Shown: positions 1-9,413, numbered from the stretch's first letter. The stretch is 64,000 nt of DNA from an uncultured Bacteroidaceae bacterium (GCA_944321635.1 CALULY010000009.1:1-64000), one strand, 5' to 3'. Notes: generated from the letters alone by a model not told the origin. Numbers and translations: made by a program.

Positions 1-2343
1 GCCCCGTTGAAAGACCCGGTGAAGTACCGCGTAATGGGTTACGAAATCTCCCTCCGCCACTCGGAGGCGCAGATGATCGAGGTGGTCACGCAAGATGACG
101 TGGCTCTAAATGACGAATTGTTGCGCACCGATGACGGGACTGGCGGCACGGCCGTCGTCGAGGAAGAGCAGCTCACGACGATTGCCGCCAACCAGAGGAA
201 ACAGATAAACGTCGCCCTCGTCGGCAATCCCAACTGCGGCAAGACATCTCTCTTCAACCTCGCTTCCGGGGCGCATGAGCACGTCGGCAATTACAGCGGC
301 GTGACGGTGGATGCCAAGGAGGGATACTTCGACTTCCAAGGCTACCACTTCAAGATAGTCGATTTGCCGGGTACTTACTCGCTTTCGGCCTATTCGCCCG
401 AGGAAGTGTATGTCCGCCGGCACATCGTCGATGAGACACCTGATGTCATCATCAACGTCGTGGATTCGTCCAACCTGGAACGCAACCTCTACCTGACGAC
501 ACAGCTCATAGACATGAACGTGCGCCTTGTCGTAGCCCTCAACATGTACGATGAACTTGAGCGCAGCGGTAGCCGCCTCGACAACGTGCAGCTCAGCCGC
601 CTCTTTGGTGTCCCGATGGTGCCGACGGTCTGCAAGAAAGGCGAGGGGATAGACAACCTCTTCCACACCATAATCGAACTCTACGAAGGCGCAGACTTCA
701 TCGATGCCGACGGCAAGATGAACGAAGACATAGCCAAGGGGCTCAGCGACTGGCACAGGACATTTGTCAAAGACCACGACTACGAACCCGGCAACGGCGA
801 TGCCGCCGGCGGCACACGCCTCTCACGACACATCCACATCAACCACGGCCCGGAACTTGAACAAGCCATCGCGGACATACAGACGGAGTTGAAGAAAAAC
901 CACTCGTTGCGCGACCGCTATTCCACCCGCTTCCTGGCCATCAAGTCGCTGGAACGCGACAAGGAGGTCGAGTCACTCATCATGTCGCTGCCCAATGCCA
1001 ATGCGATCATCGCCGTGCGCGACAGCGAGGAGGCAAGGGTCTCGGCAATACTCGACGAAGATTGCGAATCGGCCATCACCAATGCCAAATACGGCTTCAT
1101 TGACGGAGCGTTGGGGGAGACCTACAAGGAGAGGCGGCGCGACGGCCGCCAGTTGACGAAGCTGCTCGACGTGGTGTTCACGCACAGGATATGGGGCTAC
1201 CCGCTGTTCTTCCTGATGATGTTCGTCATGTTTGAGTGCACGTTCATCCTCGGGGACTACCCGATGCAATGGATCGAGTGGCTTGTCGCCAAGTTCGGGG
1301 ACTTCGTGGCCGCCGCCATGCCAGCAGGCCCGCTCAAGGACATGGTTGTCGATGGCATCATAGGCGGAGTGGGGGCGGTCATTGTCTTCCTGCCAAACAT
1401 ACTGATACTCTACTTCTGCATATCCATCATGGAGGACTCGGGCTACATGGCCCGCGCCGCGTTCATCATGGACAAGATCATGCACAAGATGGGGCTGCAC
1501 GGCAAGTCGTTCATCCCGCTCATCATGGGCTTCGGGTGCAACGTCCCCGCCATCATGGCCACGCGCACCATCGAGAACCGCAAGACGCGCCTCGTCACGA
1601 TGCTCATCGTGCCGCTCATGTCATGCAGCGCGAGGCTGCCGGTGTTCATCCTCTTTGCCGGCGCGTTCTTCCCCAGGCACAGCGGGCTGGTGCTGTTCGG
1701 GATGTATGTCATAGGCATCGCCATGGCCGTCCTGATGGCGCGTCTCTTCACGCGCTTCCTCGTCAAGGGCGACGACGTGCCGTTTGTCATGGAACTGCCG
1801 CCCTACCGTATGCCGACAGCAAAATCCATCTTCCGCCACACTTGGGAGAAAGGCCGGCAGTACCTGAAGAAGATGGGCGGCATAATCCTCGTCGCCTCGA
1901 TCGTGATCTGGTTCCTCGGCTATTACCCCAACCACGACAGCTATGCCACGCCGTCAGAGCAGCAGGAGAACTCCTACATAGGTATGCTCGGCAAGGCCAT
2001 CGAGCCTGCCATCGAGCCGCTCGGATTTGACTGGCAGCTTGGCGTGGGGCTCATCTCGGGAGCTGGAGCAAAGGAACTCGTCGTGAGCACGCTCAGCGTC
2101 CTCTACTCGGACGATGCCGCCGGCGATGACACCAATCTCGCCTCGCGGTTGGGCATCACGCCGCTCACGGGGTTCTGCTACATGCTGTTCGTCCTCCTCT
2201 ACTTCCCGTGCGTCGCCTCTGTCGTCGCCATCAAGGAGGAGTCCGGCGGATGGCGTTGGGCGTTGTTCACCATCCTCTACACAACCGCATTGGCGTGGGT
2301 CGTCACGTTCATCGTCTACCAAGTCGGCTCGCTGTTTGTCTGA
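1..2343 (+). CDS. feoB: FeoA-FeoB fusion ferrous iron transporter (5' partial)
   Basis: Imports Fe2+ across the inner membrane, driven or gated by GTP. The reading frame is open from base 1. The first ~28 residues (APLKDPVKYRVMGYEISLRH...) resemble the end of a FeoA SH3-like domain, so this is a FeoA-FeoB fusion whose start lies outside the window. The TTG at base 7 is not the real start. Counting from the first codon, the G-domain has GNPNCGKTS at 75-83, DLPG at 121-124 and NMYD at 181-184. The membrane part carries the two FeoB gate motifs, seen as GFGCNVPAIMATRTIENRKT and SGAGAKELVVSTL. FeoAB fusions are known in Bacteroidota. A small Cys-rich gene follows 19 bases later and a strong terminator ends the unit. 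Confidence 0.97.
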   Translation, partial: APLKDPVKYRVMGYEISLRHSEAQMIEVVTQDDVALNDELLRTDDGTGGTAVVEEEQLTTIAANQRKQINVALVGNPNCGKTSLFNLASGAHEHVGNYSGVTVDAKEGYFDFQGYHFKIVDLPGTYSLSAYSPEEVYVRRHIVDETPDVIINVVDSSNLERNLYLTTQLIDMNVRLVVALNMYDELERSGSRLDNVQLSRLFGVPMVPTVCKKGEGIDNLFHTIIELYEGADFIDADGKMNEDIAKGLSDWHRTFVKDHDYEPGNGDAAGGTRLSRHIHINHGPELEQAIADIQTELKKNHSLRDRYSTRFLAIKSLERDKEVESLIMSLPNANAIIAVRDSEEARVSAILDEDCESAITNAKYGFIDGALGETYKERRRDGRQLTKLLDVVFTHRIWGYPLFFLMMFVMFECTFILGDYPMQWIEWLVAKFGDFVAAAMPAGPLKDMVVDGIIGGVGAVIVFLPNILILYFCISIMEDSGYMARAAFIMDKIMHKMGLHGKSFIPLIMGFGCNVPAIMATRTIENRKTRLVTMLIVPLMSCSARLPVFILFAGAFFPRHSGLVLFGMYVIGIAMAVLMARLFTRFLVKGDDVPFVMELPPYRMPTAKSIFRHTWEKGRQYLKKMGGIILVASIVIWFLGYYPNHDSYATPSEQQENSYIGMLGKAIEPAIEPLGFDWQLGVGLISGAGAKELVVSTLSVLYSDDAAGDDTNLASRLGITPLTGFCYMLFVLLYFPCVASVVAIKEESGGWRWALFTILYTTALAWVVTFIVYQVGSLFV

Positions 2344-2362
2344 TACCAATACATTGTTATAT

Positions 2363-2554
2363 ATGTGGCAAGACATCCTGGTTTACGTCATCGTTGCGGC
2401 GGCGGTGCTATCCACCGTCCTCCATTTCCGGCGCACCTTCCGCAAGGGCGGCGGGCACTCGCCGTGCGACAGTTGCCCGGGCGGATGCGGGTGCGGCAAA
2501 ACCTGCGGTGGCTGCGGCACTCCTCGCAGCCGGGACAAAGGGAAGGCGGTGTGA
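2363..2554 (+). CDS. FeoB-associated Cys-rich membrane protein
   Basis: A 63-residue protein beginning MWQDILVYVIVAAAVLSTVL, a single N-terminal membrane helix. A short basic stretch (HFRRTFRKGG) and a Cys/Gly-rich tail with seven cysteines between residues 35 and 51 (CDSC, CGCGKTCGGC) follow. This matches the FeoB_associated family, small proteins encoded directly after feoB whose cysteines are thought to handle iron. It starts 19 bases after the feoB stop and lies before the terminator, so it is almost certainly co-transcribed. The ATG at 2363 is chosen because the protein begins at the membrane helix; a longer frame running back into feoB is an artefact. Confidence 0.9.
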   Translation: MWQDILVYVIVAAAVLSTVLHFRRTFRKGGGHSPCDSCPGGCGCGKTCGGCGTPRSRDKGKAV

Positions 2555-2573
2555 CACGACTGTCAAGCACACG

Positions 2574-2608
2574 CGATCGGCGCACTGATGATGCGCCGAT
2601 CGTTTTTT
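2574..2608 (+). terminator. Rho-independent terminator of the feo unit
   Basis: A perfect 11-bp stem (CGATCGGCGCA / TGCGCCGATCG) with a 7-base loop is followed by six T. It lies 20 bases after the stop of the small Cys-rich gene. Confidence 0.9.
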
Positions 2609-2794
2609 ATGCTTCAGGCAAAGCCGGACGGAACGCACGGCATCCCTTCTGCGCGCCCATCCCGCTCATTCCGCCACCCCGCCGTGGCATAGCTTCAGGG
2701 CTATGGGGTAGGGAGACAAAGCTGGCCGAGCCAGACGCGAAACCGATGAAGTCGGACATGAAGTCCGCCCAATCGGTGCTTAAACTCCACCCAC

Positions 2795-2972
2795 TCGCCG
2801 GGAAAAGTTCGTTTCCCCCTGACATAAAGTAAAAACAAAAGTTCTGTTTATATATTCAGAACTTTTGTTTATATAAACAGAACTTTTGAATATATAAACA
2901 AAACTTCTGAATGAACTTTATGCACCGGGCAATCCAACTTTAGGTCCGACCCTGTGGAAGTTTTCCCGGCGA
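2795..2972. repeat. 178-bp intergenic element, copy 1 (21-bp palindrome array)
   Basis: Ends are a near-perfect inverted repeat: TCGCCGGGAAAAGTTC at 2795-2810 and its complement with one change at 2957-2972. The centre (2835-2911) has four 11-bp motifs of type CARAAnTTYTG, separated by 10-bp TA-rich blocks such as TTTATATAAA, giving a 21-bp period. The first two motifs form a perfect inverted pair. Copy 4 at 27575-27752 has the same length in opposite orientation; copies 2 and 3 (10745, 15206) are more degenerate. There is no reading frame. It lies 165 bp upstream of lpxD. The stretch 2609-2794 beside it holds nothing I recognise. Confidence 0.85.
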
Positions 2973-3060
2973 ACAACCGAAGTTCCCATCCGTCCTGGCG
3001 AAAGTTCATGATAGGCTTTGCGGCGCATGGGCCTTGGCGCTGTCGCGCTTTGGACTATAT

Positions 3061-3068
3061 TAAATTTG
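3061..3068 (+). promoter_or_regulatory. Promoter -7 element of the lpx operon
   Basis: TAAATTTG fits the Bacteroidota -7 consensus TAnnTTTG. It lies 68 bases upstream of the lpxD ATG. No good TTTG box is seen at the usual spacing. Confidence 0.5.
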
Positions 3069-3136
3069 TGTTAATGAAGAAAAAAGTAGATATTTGCGCG
3101 AATAATTGTGGCTTGTAACATCCTAAATTGATTGAC

Positions 3137-4177
3137 ATGGAATTTACCGCAAAGCAGATAGCCATGTTCATTGGCGGCGAAGTGGCCGGTGATGACAATG
3201 CGGCAGTCAGCACGTTTTCCAAGATTGAGGAGGGCCGTCCAGGTTCGCTCACTTTCCTTTCCAACCCGAAATACACCAATTACATATATGAGACCGAGGC
3301 GAGCATCGTGCTCGTTGCCAAGTCTTTCGTGCCGGAGCATCCAGTCAAGGCGACGCTCATAAGGGTTGACGACCCCTATGATTCGCTTGCCCGGCTGATG
3401 ACGCTCTACGAGTCGTCCAAGCCGAGGAAGCATGGCGTGCATTCGTTGGCGTTCATCTCGCCGTCGGCCAAGCTGAGCAAGGATGTCTATGTAGGCCCGT
3501 TTGCCTGCATTGGCGACGGGGCTGTCATTGGCGACGGGGTGCGCATCTACCCGCATTGCCATGTTGGGGACAATGTTGAGTTGGGGGACGGGACGACACT
3601 CTATGCCAATGTCTGCGTCTACGACGGATGCCGCATCGGGCGCAATTGCACCTTGCACTCGGGAGTGGTCATCGGCGCGGACGGGTTTGGCTTTGCCCCG
3701 ACGAGCACTGGATATGAAAAAATCCCCCAGATTGGCAACGTCGTCATCGAGGACAACGTGGAGATAGGGGCGAATACGTGCGTCGATCGTGCCACGATGG
3801 GCTCGACCGTCGTCAGGCACGGTGTCAAGCTGGACAACCTCATCCAAGTCGCCCACAACGACGAGATTGGCGCGCACACCGTCATAGCCGCGCAGAGCGG
3901 CATTGCAGGCTCGACCAAGATAGGCGAGTGGTGCCGCTTTGGAGGGCAGGTGGGCATTGCTGGGCACATCACCATCGGCGACCGTGTCAACGCCGGTGCG
4001 CAAACCGGGGTGCCGAGCCATGTGGCTGACGGGGCGACAATCATGGGGACACCTGCGGTTTCCTACATGGACTTCCTCAAGATATCGGTCGTGCAAAAGC
4101 GTCTGCCTGCAATGCTCAAGCGTCTGGAGGCACTTGAGGGCGAGTTGAAAACTCTGAAAGAATCATTAAACAAATAG
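3137..4177 (+). CDS. lpxD: UDP-3-O-acylglucosamine N-acyltransferase
   Basis: Adds the second, N-linked acyl chain to UDP-3-O-acyl-glucosamine in lipid A synthesis (cytoplasmic). The 346-residue protein has an N-terminal uridine-binding domain (about 1-100), then a left-handed beta-helix of hexapeptide repeats ([20 protein letters not shown]...). The presumed catalytic His is near residue 240 in NLIQVAHN. The ATG at 3137 is preferred over an upstream in-frame TTG at 3128, since LpxD proteins start directly at the EFTAKQIA segment. The lpxC-fabZ gene follows after 4 bases and then lpxA, an order usual in Bacteroidota. Confidence 0.96.
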   Translation: MEFTAKQIAMFIGGEVAGDDNAAVSTFSKIEEGRPGSLTFLSNPKYTNYIYETEASIVLVAKSFVPEHPVKATLIRVDDPYDSLARLMTLYESSKPRKHGVHSLAFISPSAKLSKDVYVGPFACIGDGAVIGDGVRIYPHCHVGDNVELGDGTTLYANVCVYDGCRIGRNCTLHSGVVIGADGFGFAPTSTGYEKIPQIGNVVIEDNVEIGANTCVDRATMGSTVVRHGVKLDNLIQVAHNDEIGAHTVIAAQSGIAGSTKIGEWCRFGGQVGIAGHITIGDRVNAGAQTGVPSHVADGATIMGTPAVSYMDFLKISVVQKRLPAMLKRLEALEGELKTLKESLNK

Positions 4178-4181
4178 ATAT

Positions 4182-5573
4182 ATGTTGAAACAGAAGACCA
4201 TAAAAGAATCATTCACGCTGAGCGGCAAAGGACTGCACACAGGATTGAATCTGACAGTCACATTCAATCCTGCGCCGACCGGTCACGGTTACAAGATACA
4301 GCGCGTCGATCTCCCCGAACAACCTGTCATCGATGCCAATGCCGACAATGTGGTGGAAACGACGCGCGGCACGGTGGTTGGCAAGGGCGAAGTCAAGGTC
4401 AGCACTATCGAACACGCCATGGCTGCACTCTATGCCGCCGATGTTGACAACTGTCTCATACAAGTCAACGGCCCGGAGTTCCCCATACTGGATGGCAGCG
4501 CGATAGACTACTATGACGAAGTCATGCGTGTCGGTGTCGCTGACCAGGAGGCTATACGCGACGTCTACGTCATCAAGCACAAATCAGAATTCGTAGATGA
4601 GGAGACGGGAGCGAGCATAACCATCTTGCCAGACGAGAACTTCAGCATCATCACGATGCTTGAGTTTGATTCACACTACATCCCAAACCAATACGCCACG
4701 ATGGGCAGCCTTTCAGAGTTCGCCACAGAGATTGCGCCGAGCCGCACCTTTGTCTTCGTTCGCGAAGTCGAGCCGCTCCTCTCGGCAGGTCTCATCAAAG
4801 GAGGGGACTTGAACAATGCCATCGTCATCTATGAGCGCAAAATCACGCAAGACAAGCTCGACAAGCTCGCCGATGCCCTGTCAGTGCCGCACAAGGATGC
4901 CAATGTGCTCGGATACCTCAACAACAAACCTCTCGTGTGGGACAATGAACCCGCCCGCCACAAACTGCTCGACATCATCGGCGACATAGCCCTCATAGGC
5001 AAAAGGATCCAAGGCCGCATCATAGCAAGGAAGCCCGGCCACAAGATCAACAACAAATTCGCCCGCCAGCTCCGCAAGGAAATCCGGCAGCATGAGATCC
5101 AAGCTCCGGCATACGACTGCAACGAGACACCAGTCATGGATGTCAACCGCATCCGCGAACTGTTGCCGCACCGTTATCCTTTCCTGCTCGTGGACAAGAT
5201 AATCGAGATAGGCTCAAACTACATCGTCGGCGTCAAGAATGTCTCGGGCAACGAGCCATTCTTCCAAGGACATTTTCCCAAAGAGCCAGTCATGCCAGGC
5301 GTGCTGCAAGTGGAGGCAATGGCGCAAGTCGGAGGCCTGCTTGTCCTCAACTCGGTGGAAGACCCACAAAACTACTCAACCTACTTCATGAAAATAGACG
5401 CGGTGAAGTTTCGCCAAAAGGTAGTCCCAGGCGACACCCTCGTCTTCAAACTCGAACTCATCTCACCAATCCGCCGTGGCATAGCGACGATGCAAGGCTA
5501 TGCGTTCGTCGGTGAGAAGATGGTGTGCGAGGCACAGTTCATGGCGCAAATAGCTAAAAACAAACAGCAATGA
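4182..5573 (+). CDS. lpxC: Bifunctional LpxC deacetylase / FabZ dehydratase
   Basis: One 463-residue chain joins two enzymes. Residues 1 to about 305 are LpxC, the zinc deacetylase that commits UDP-3-O-acyl-GlcNAc to lipid A; zinc ligands are probably H78, H260 and D264, with H287 as an active-site His. Residues from about 318 are FabZ, the 3-hydroxyacyl-ACP dehydratase of fatty acid synthesis, with LLPHRYPFLLVD, GHFP (H364) and LQVEAMAQ (E378). The fusion is known in Bacteroidota and puts two users of hydroxyacyl-ACP in fixed ratio. It lies 4 bases after lpxD and overlaps lpxA by 4 bases (ATGA). Confidence 0.97.
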   Translation: MLKQKTIKESFTLSGKGLHTGLNLTVTFNPAPTGHGYKIQRVDLPEQPVIDANADNVVETTRGTVVGKGEVKVSTIEHAMAALYAADVDNCLIQVNGPEFPILDGSAIDYYDEVMRVGVADQEAIRDVYVIKHKSEFVDEETGASITILPDENFSIITMLEFDSHYIPNQYATMGSLSEFATEIAPSRTFVFVREVEPLLSAGLIKGGDLNNAIVIYERKITQDKLDKLADALSVPHKDANVLGYLNNKPLVWDNEPARHKLLDIIGDIALIGKRIQGRIIARKPGHKINNKFARQLRKEIRQHEIQAPAYDCNETPVMDVNRIRELLPHRYPFLLVDKIIEIGSNYIVGVKNVSGNEPFFQGHFPKEPVMPGVLQVEAMAQVGGLLVLNSVEDPQNYSTYFMKIDAVKFRQKVVPGDTLVFKLELISPIRRGIATMQGYAFVGEKMVCEAQFMAQIAKNKQQ

Positions 5574-6337
5574 TTAGCGAGTTGGCATACATACATCCAG
5601 GAGCCAAGATAGGCAAGGATGTCGAGATAGAACCTTTCGTCTACGTTGGCGATAATGTGGTCATAGGCGATGGCAACAAGCTGATGTCGCACTCCACCGT
5701 CCTGCCAGGCGCAAGGATAGGCAACGGCAACACCATCTTTCCCGGCGCGGTCATCAGCGCAGTGCCGCAAGACCTGAAGTTCAAGGGGGAGGAGACGGTT
5801 GCCATCATCGGGGACAACAATCTCATCCGTGAGAACGTCACCATCAACCGTGGTACGGCATCCAAGGGCAAGACCGTCGTCGGCAGCAACAATCTCTTCA
5901 TGGAGGGAGTGCACATCGCACACGATGTTGTCGTGGGCAGCCACTGCATCATAGGCAATTCATCGAAAATTGCCGGTGAAATCACCATTGACGACTATGC
6001 CGTCATAAGCGGCGCTGTCCTCATACACCAGTTTTCCCGCGTCGGCAGTTACTGCATGATACAAGGTGGGTCGAAATGCACGAAAGACGTGCCGCCCTAC
6101 ACCATCATTGGGCGCGAACCGGTCGCCTACTGCGGACTCAACCTCGTCGGGCTCAAACGCCATGGCTTCACCAATGAGACTATCGACCGGATCCACGCCG
6201 CCTACCGCATCATTTACCAGAGCGGTCTCAACACGACCGACGCGCTTGAGCGGGTCAAGCAAGAGATGGAGGTGACGGATGAGGTTGAATACATCGTCAA
6301 ATTCATAGAATCATCCGAGCGCGGCATAATCAAATGA
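5570..6337 (+). CDS. lpxA: UDP-N-acetylglucosamine O-acyltransferase
   Basis: First enzyme of lipid A synthesis: moves a 3-hydroxyacyl group from ACP to UDP-GlcNAc. The 255-residue protein is of family length, with a beta-helix of hexapeptide repeats (IGKDVEIEPFVYVGDNVVIGDG), the likely catalytic His118 in HIAHDVVVGSHC, and a C-terminal helical part (TNETIDRIHAAYRIIYQ). The start ATG overlaps the lpxC-fabZ stop, so translation is probably coupled. It is the last gene of the lpx operon and is followed by a terminator. Confidence 0.96.
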   Translation: MISELAYIHPGAKIGKDVEIEPFVYVGDNVVIGDGNKLMSHSTVLPGARIGNGNTIFPGAVISAVPQDLKFKGEETVAIIGDNNLIRENVTINRGTASKGKTVVGSNNLFMEGVHIAHDVVVGSHCIIGNSSKIAGEITIDDYAVISGAVLIHQFSRVGSYCMIQGGSKCTKDVPPYTIIGREPVAYCGLNLVGLKRHGFTNETIDRIHAAYRIIYQSGLNTTDALERVKQEMEVTDEVEYIVKFIESSERGIIK

Positions 6338-6365
6338 ATCCAGCCGCAAGGCATCATCCAATTCC

Positions 6366-6404
6366 CTCCCCGCCGTGCCACGTTTGCGCGGCGGGGAGTT
6401 TTTT
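6366..6404 (+). terminator. Rho-independent terminator of the lpx operon
   Basis: A 10-bp GC-rich stem (CTCCCCGCCG / CGGCGGGGAG) with a 13-base loop is followed by six T. Confidence 0.9.
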
Positions 6405-6555
6405 ACATATAGCCATGTCTTGGTCGTTAAGACATATAAGTTTGAAGCTCCATCACCAAATATTCTGAATGCTGTGCCGCATTGGTTTTGTGGCACGCAC
6501 ATAAGTATGCGACCCAATGTCAAGCTGCCAAGTTGAAAAAACAACAGCCCCGTGC

Positions 6556-7785
6556 TCACTTCCTCTTGGTGATCGGGAACTTTTTGCCATAGGTGAGCAT
6601 CCTCCACATCCATTCCAGCGGACCGAACTGGAAGCGTGCCAGCCACAAACGGCATGACAACATCTGTACAAGATAGGTTGCCAGCGCGATGACTTCGGTC
6701 TGAACCAGCCCCACGCTTGCACCAATCCCAAGTCCAATGCCGTAGAAAATCAGCACACCGATTACCGATTGCCCGATGTACGAAGTGAGTGCCATGCGTC
6801 CTGGTGCGGCGAGCCATCCCCAGACTTGCGCCTTGTCGTGCCGCAGCCAAAGGAGACACAGCCCCGAGGCGTATGCGAAACCGAGTGGATATATGCTGAC
6901 GAGGTACAAGGCACTGTGCACAGCCTCTCCCATCGGGCGGCCATGCATCGCACTCCAAGAGTAGGCGAAGGAGAATGGCAACCCGATGGCTAGCCCTGCC
7001 CGGCACACCCTGACCAGCCAATCGCGGTGGGCGGCGATGTCGGCTGCTATCTTGTGGCGGCCTATGTATAATCCTATTAGGAAAAGCCCCAGGACTTTGA
7101 AGTAGCGATTGCCTTCGATGAACTCCTGGGCTCTCACCAATGCGCCTTGCAACAGGAATTGGAACACCTCGCCATACCCGTCGGCATCGCGCAACCAATA
7201 GGCGAAATTGTCATCAGTGATGCCATATCTGGCACAGCACGCCTGTTGCCACTCGATGACGGGACGTGAGAGTTGCACTCCAGTCCACTGGCAAGCGGCA
7301 TCGACCAGCACGGGCAGCACGAGCAATGCCACAGCCCAGACGAGCAGACCCCTGTCGCTGACGCGACTGAAGAGCGGCAACAGCATCCCCAGCAAGGCGT
7401 AGAGCAACAGGATGTCACCGCTCCAGATGAACATGAGATGCATCGCCCCTACGGCTGCAAGCACTCCCATCCTCCGGTAGAACAGGCCGAGACCGCTGCC
7501 ACCACGTCTCTTGGCATTGGTGATGATGATTGAAAACCCTATGCCGAACAGGAGGGAGAAAAGGGTATAAAACTTGCCATCAATGAAAACATAGAGCAGG
7601 AAACGCGCCACACCGTCCTCTGCAGCCGATGACATTGCACCTGCCGCCTCAGGCTTGAGGAATGTGTAGAGCGAGAACTCGGGGAAATTGGCGAGGCATA
7701 TCCCCAACAACGCGAAACCTCGCAGAGCGTCGAGCCAGACGAGCCTTTGCGATGGCCTGACGGGTGATAGATCGGGCTTGTTCAT
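6556..7785 (-). CDS. DUF418 family membrane protein
   Basis: A 409-residue polytopic membrane protein. The start (RLVWLDALRGFALLGICLANFPEFSLY) has the LDxLRGxAxLGI pattern of DUF418/YeiB-type proteins, and the C-terminal third (LAAPGRMALTSYIGQSVIGVLIFYG...GPLEWMWRMLTYG) matches the DUF418 domain. About ten hydrophobic segments are visible. Function is unknown; related proteins resemble membrane acyltransferases in layout. It starts 70 bases after the DUF3737 gene on the same strand and has no promoter of its own that I can see, so it is probably the second gene of that unit. Confidence 0.85.
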   Translation of the reverse strand: MNKPDLSPVRPSQRLVWLDALRGFALLGICLANFPEFSLYTFLKPEAAGAMSSAAEDGVARFLLYVFIDGKFYTLFSLLFGIGFSIIITNAKRRGGSGLGLFYRRMGVLAAVGAMHLMFIWSGDILLLYALLGMLLPLFSRVSDRGLLVWAVALLVLPVLVDAACQWTGVQLSRPVIEWQQACCARYGITDDNFAYWLRDADGYGEVFQFLLQGALVRAQEFIEGNRYFKVLGLFLIGLYIGRHKIAADIAAHRDWLVRVCRAGLAIGLPFSFAYSWSAMHGRPMGEAVHSALYLVSIYPLGFAYASGLCLLWLRHDKAQVWGWLAAPGRMALTSYIGQSVIGVLIFYGIGLGIGASVGLVQTEVIALATYLVQMLSCRLWLARFQFGPLEWMWRMLTYGKKFPITKRK

Positions 7786-7855
7786 CTCGATGTCGTGTCG
7801 TCGTTGCCTTGTGCCGTGACGGCGGGGCGGGGTGTGATGCTCCCGTCGCCGCCGC

Positions 7856-8704
7856 TCATTTGCAGCGTTCTTCTATCACACAGTCGGCAGGTGCTTTGAT
7901 GTTGTCGTCGATGGTGATTGAACCGATGTGGTCGGCGGTTATGCGTCCCGACATTGGGTTCTTGATGTTGGTGATGCTCCCCTTGATATCGGCCGTGAGG
8001 GTGGAGTACTCAAATGCTCGGTCGCAAGCCGGGTCGAATGTGCAGCCCTCCAGCACTAGGTCATGGGCGTAGCAGAGCGGCTGTTCGCCGGATATGTGGC
8101 AATTGATCAGCCTGAGGTTGCGCGAGTGCCAACCGAGGTACTCGCCGTTGAGTTCCGAGTCGCGGATGGTGACATTCTCCACTTCCCAGAAGGCGTCCTT
8201 GGTCGTTATCTTGGCATTGCGCACCTCGACGTTCTTGACATATTGGAATACATATTTGCTGTCGCTCTCCAGCCCGTCAACCACGATGTTATTGCTGAAC
8301 ATGAACGGGTAAGTCCCCCCGTGCAGCTTGAGATTCTTGACGCGGATGTCGTTGCAACGCCAGAAAACCTCGTCTGCATCGTTCATCACCACATTGTCAA
8401 TGTCGATGCCGCTCATCTCGCGGAACATCTTGGGAGCGTCGATAACGGTGTCTTTCATCCGCAGGTTGTCGCAGTACCACAGTGCCGAGCGGCCTCCGAC
8501 GGCGAAATAGCAGTTCTCGATCGTGAAACCATGCACGTGCCAAAACGGATAGTTGCCCTCAAAACGGCAATTGGTCGCAACGATGTTGCTGCACTCTTTG
8601 ATGGCAGATTCCCCTGCGAGGATGGTCACGTTGTCAAGATGAAGGTCGTGTGAGGCGAAGAGGGGACGCTCGCCCCCGAATTGTTTGTCTTTTATCAATT
8701 GCAT
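7856..8704 (-). CDS. DUF3737 family protein
   Basis: A 282-residue soluble protein made of repeated short beta strands (NVTILAGESAIKECSNIVATNC, LRMKDTVIDAPKMF and so on), suggesting a right-handed beta-helix. The MQLIKDKQFGGERPLFASHDLHL start and the repeats match DUF3737, of unknown function. An in-frame ATG at 8731 is 4 bases from the -7 element (8743-8736) and would give a leaderless mRNA. The ATG at 8704 gives a 31-base spacing like the two other promoters with the same upstream site, and family members begin near LIKDKxFGGERPLF. The promoter carries the shared 27-bp site, so it is probably under the nearby AraC regulator. Confidence 0.85.
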   Translation of the reverse strand: MQLIKDKQFGGERPLFASHDLHLDNVTILAGESAIKECSNIVATNCRFEGNYPFWHVHGFTIENCYFAVGGRSALWYCDNLRMKDTVIDAPKMFREMSGIDIDNVVMNDADEVFWRCNDIRVKNLKLHGGTYPFMFSNNIVVDGLESDSKYVFQYVKNVEVRNAKITTKDAFWEVENVTIRDSELNGEYLGWHSRNLRLINCHISGEQPLCYAHDLVLEGCTFDPACDRAFEYSTLTADIKGSITNIKNPMSGRITADHIGSITIDDNIKAPADCVIEERCK

Positions 8705-8735
8705 GATGCTCTTGTTTTGTTCGTTTGTCATGGTG

Positions 8736-8743
8736 CAAAAATA
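8736..8743 (-). promoter_or_regulatory. Promoter -7 element of the DUF3737-DUF418 unit
   Basis: TATTTTTG on the minus strand fits TAnnTTTG exactly. The shared 27-bp site begins 31 bases upstream. Confidence 0.65.
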
Positions 8744-8774
8744 GGTCATTCCCGCCTTTGCCATTGTATTCCGA

Positions 8775-8801
8775 TTACTGTTGATGCAACCTTTTTTACG
8801 G
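8775..8801 (-). promoter_or_regulatory. Shared 27-bp operator, copy 1
   Basis: On the minus strand the site starts CCGTAAAA and ends GCATCAACAGTAA, with GTAA repeated 21 bp apart as in AraC-family direct-repeat sites. It matches sites at 9453-9479 and 30778-30804; 15 of 27 columns are invariant across the three. All three sit 31 bases upstream of a -7 element. Confidence 0.65.
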
Positions 8802-8812
8802 CAGATGGGCAG

Positions 8813-9385
8813 TCATTGACCTGCGACGGGAGCGAATGTTACCTCGGCACCATCCTTGCCAAGCGCTTGTGCCAGGCTGGCGGGATTCTCAATCCGCCCC
8901 AACCGTGTGTAGGAGTAGCCGCTCTGGAACGTCTCGTAGAACAACACCACGCATGACGACCCATAGAACATCAAGTCGCCGGCGTGGATTGTCCCGGGCC
9001 GGACAGGCGAAGATGCCAGCGGAGTGTGGAGGTAGTGGTACTTCTCGTTGCCGTTGAGCTCGTCCATGTCGAGTGTCAGCGGCAGCATGGCGGCAAATTG
9101 CCGTGCCGCAGTGTTGTCGTCGAGCGTCGCGGCATAGGTCATGCCGCCTGCTGTGATTGTGATTTTGTTGTCCATGATTGCTGTCGTGTCATTGTCATTG
9201 CCGTTAGCCTCGTCGCCTGCCCCGGTGTCATCGGTGGTGTTGCCGGTGGAGGTTTGCCCGCCACCTTGCGTGGTGGTTGCCTGCTGCACCGGATCATCGT
9301 CAGAGCATGATGCGTGACTGCCGCCCGAGATGATGAACGCGGCGGCGAATGCTATGCGGGCCAGACGGTTGAAATCCCTATTCAT
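8813..9385 (-). CDS. Cyclophilin-like fold lipoprotein
   Basis: A 190-residue exported protein. An N-terminal signal (RLARIAFAAAFIISGGSHASC) ends at Cys27 and is followed by SDDDP, an acidic run like the surface lipoprotein export signal of Bacteroidota. A low-complexity Thr/Gly/Asp linker covers about 33-70. The domain after residue 73 (ITITAGGMTYAATLDDNTAARQFAAMLPLTLDMDELNGNEKYHYL... GDLMFYGSSCVVLFYETF... YTRLGRIENPASL) matches the cyclophilin_like family, a fold related to peptidyl-prolyl isomerases but without proven activity. It is divergent from the AraC gene and has the shared operator in its promoter. Confidence 0.85.
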   Translation of the reverse strand: MNRDFNRLARIAFAAAFIISGGSHASCSDDDPVQQATTTQGGGQTSTGNTTDDTGAGDEANGNDNDTTAIMDNKITITAGGMTYAATLDDNTAARQFAAMLPLTLDMDELNGNEKYHYLHTPLASSPVRPGTIHAGDLMFYGSSCVVLFYETFQSGYSYTRLGRIENPASLAQALGKDGAEVTFAPVAGQ

Positions 9386-9413
9386 ATTATTTATATATCC
9401 ACTTACGATGCTG

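Noticed and set aside
7-9. TTG at base 7 as the feoB start
   Set aside because: The frame is open to base 1 and encodes the end of a FeoA domain, so the gene is cut by the window edge.
3128-3136. TTG at 3128 as the lpxD start
   Set aside because: An ATG nine bases later matches the family N-terminus; the extra three residues have no support.
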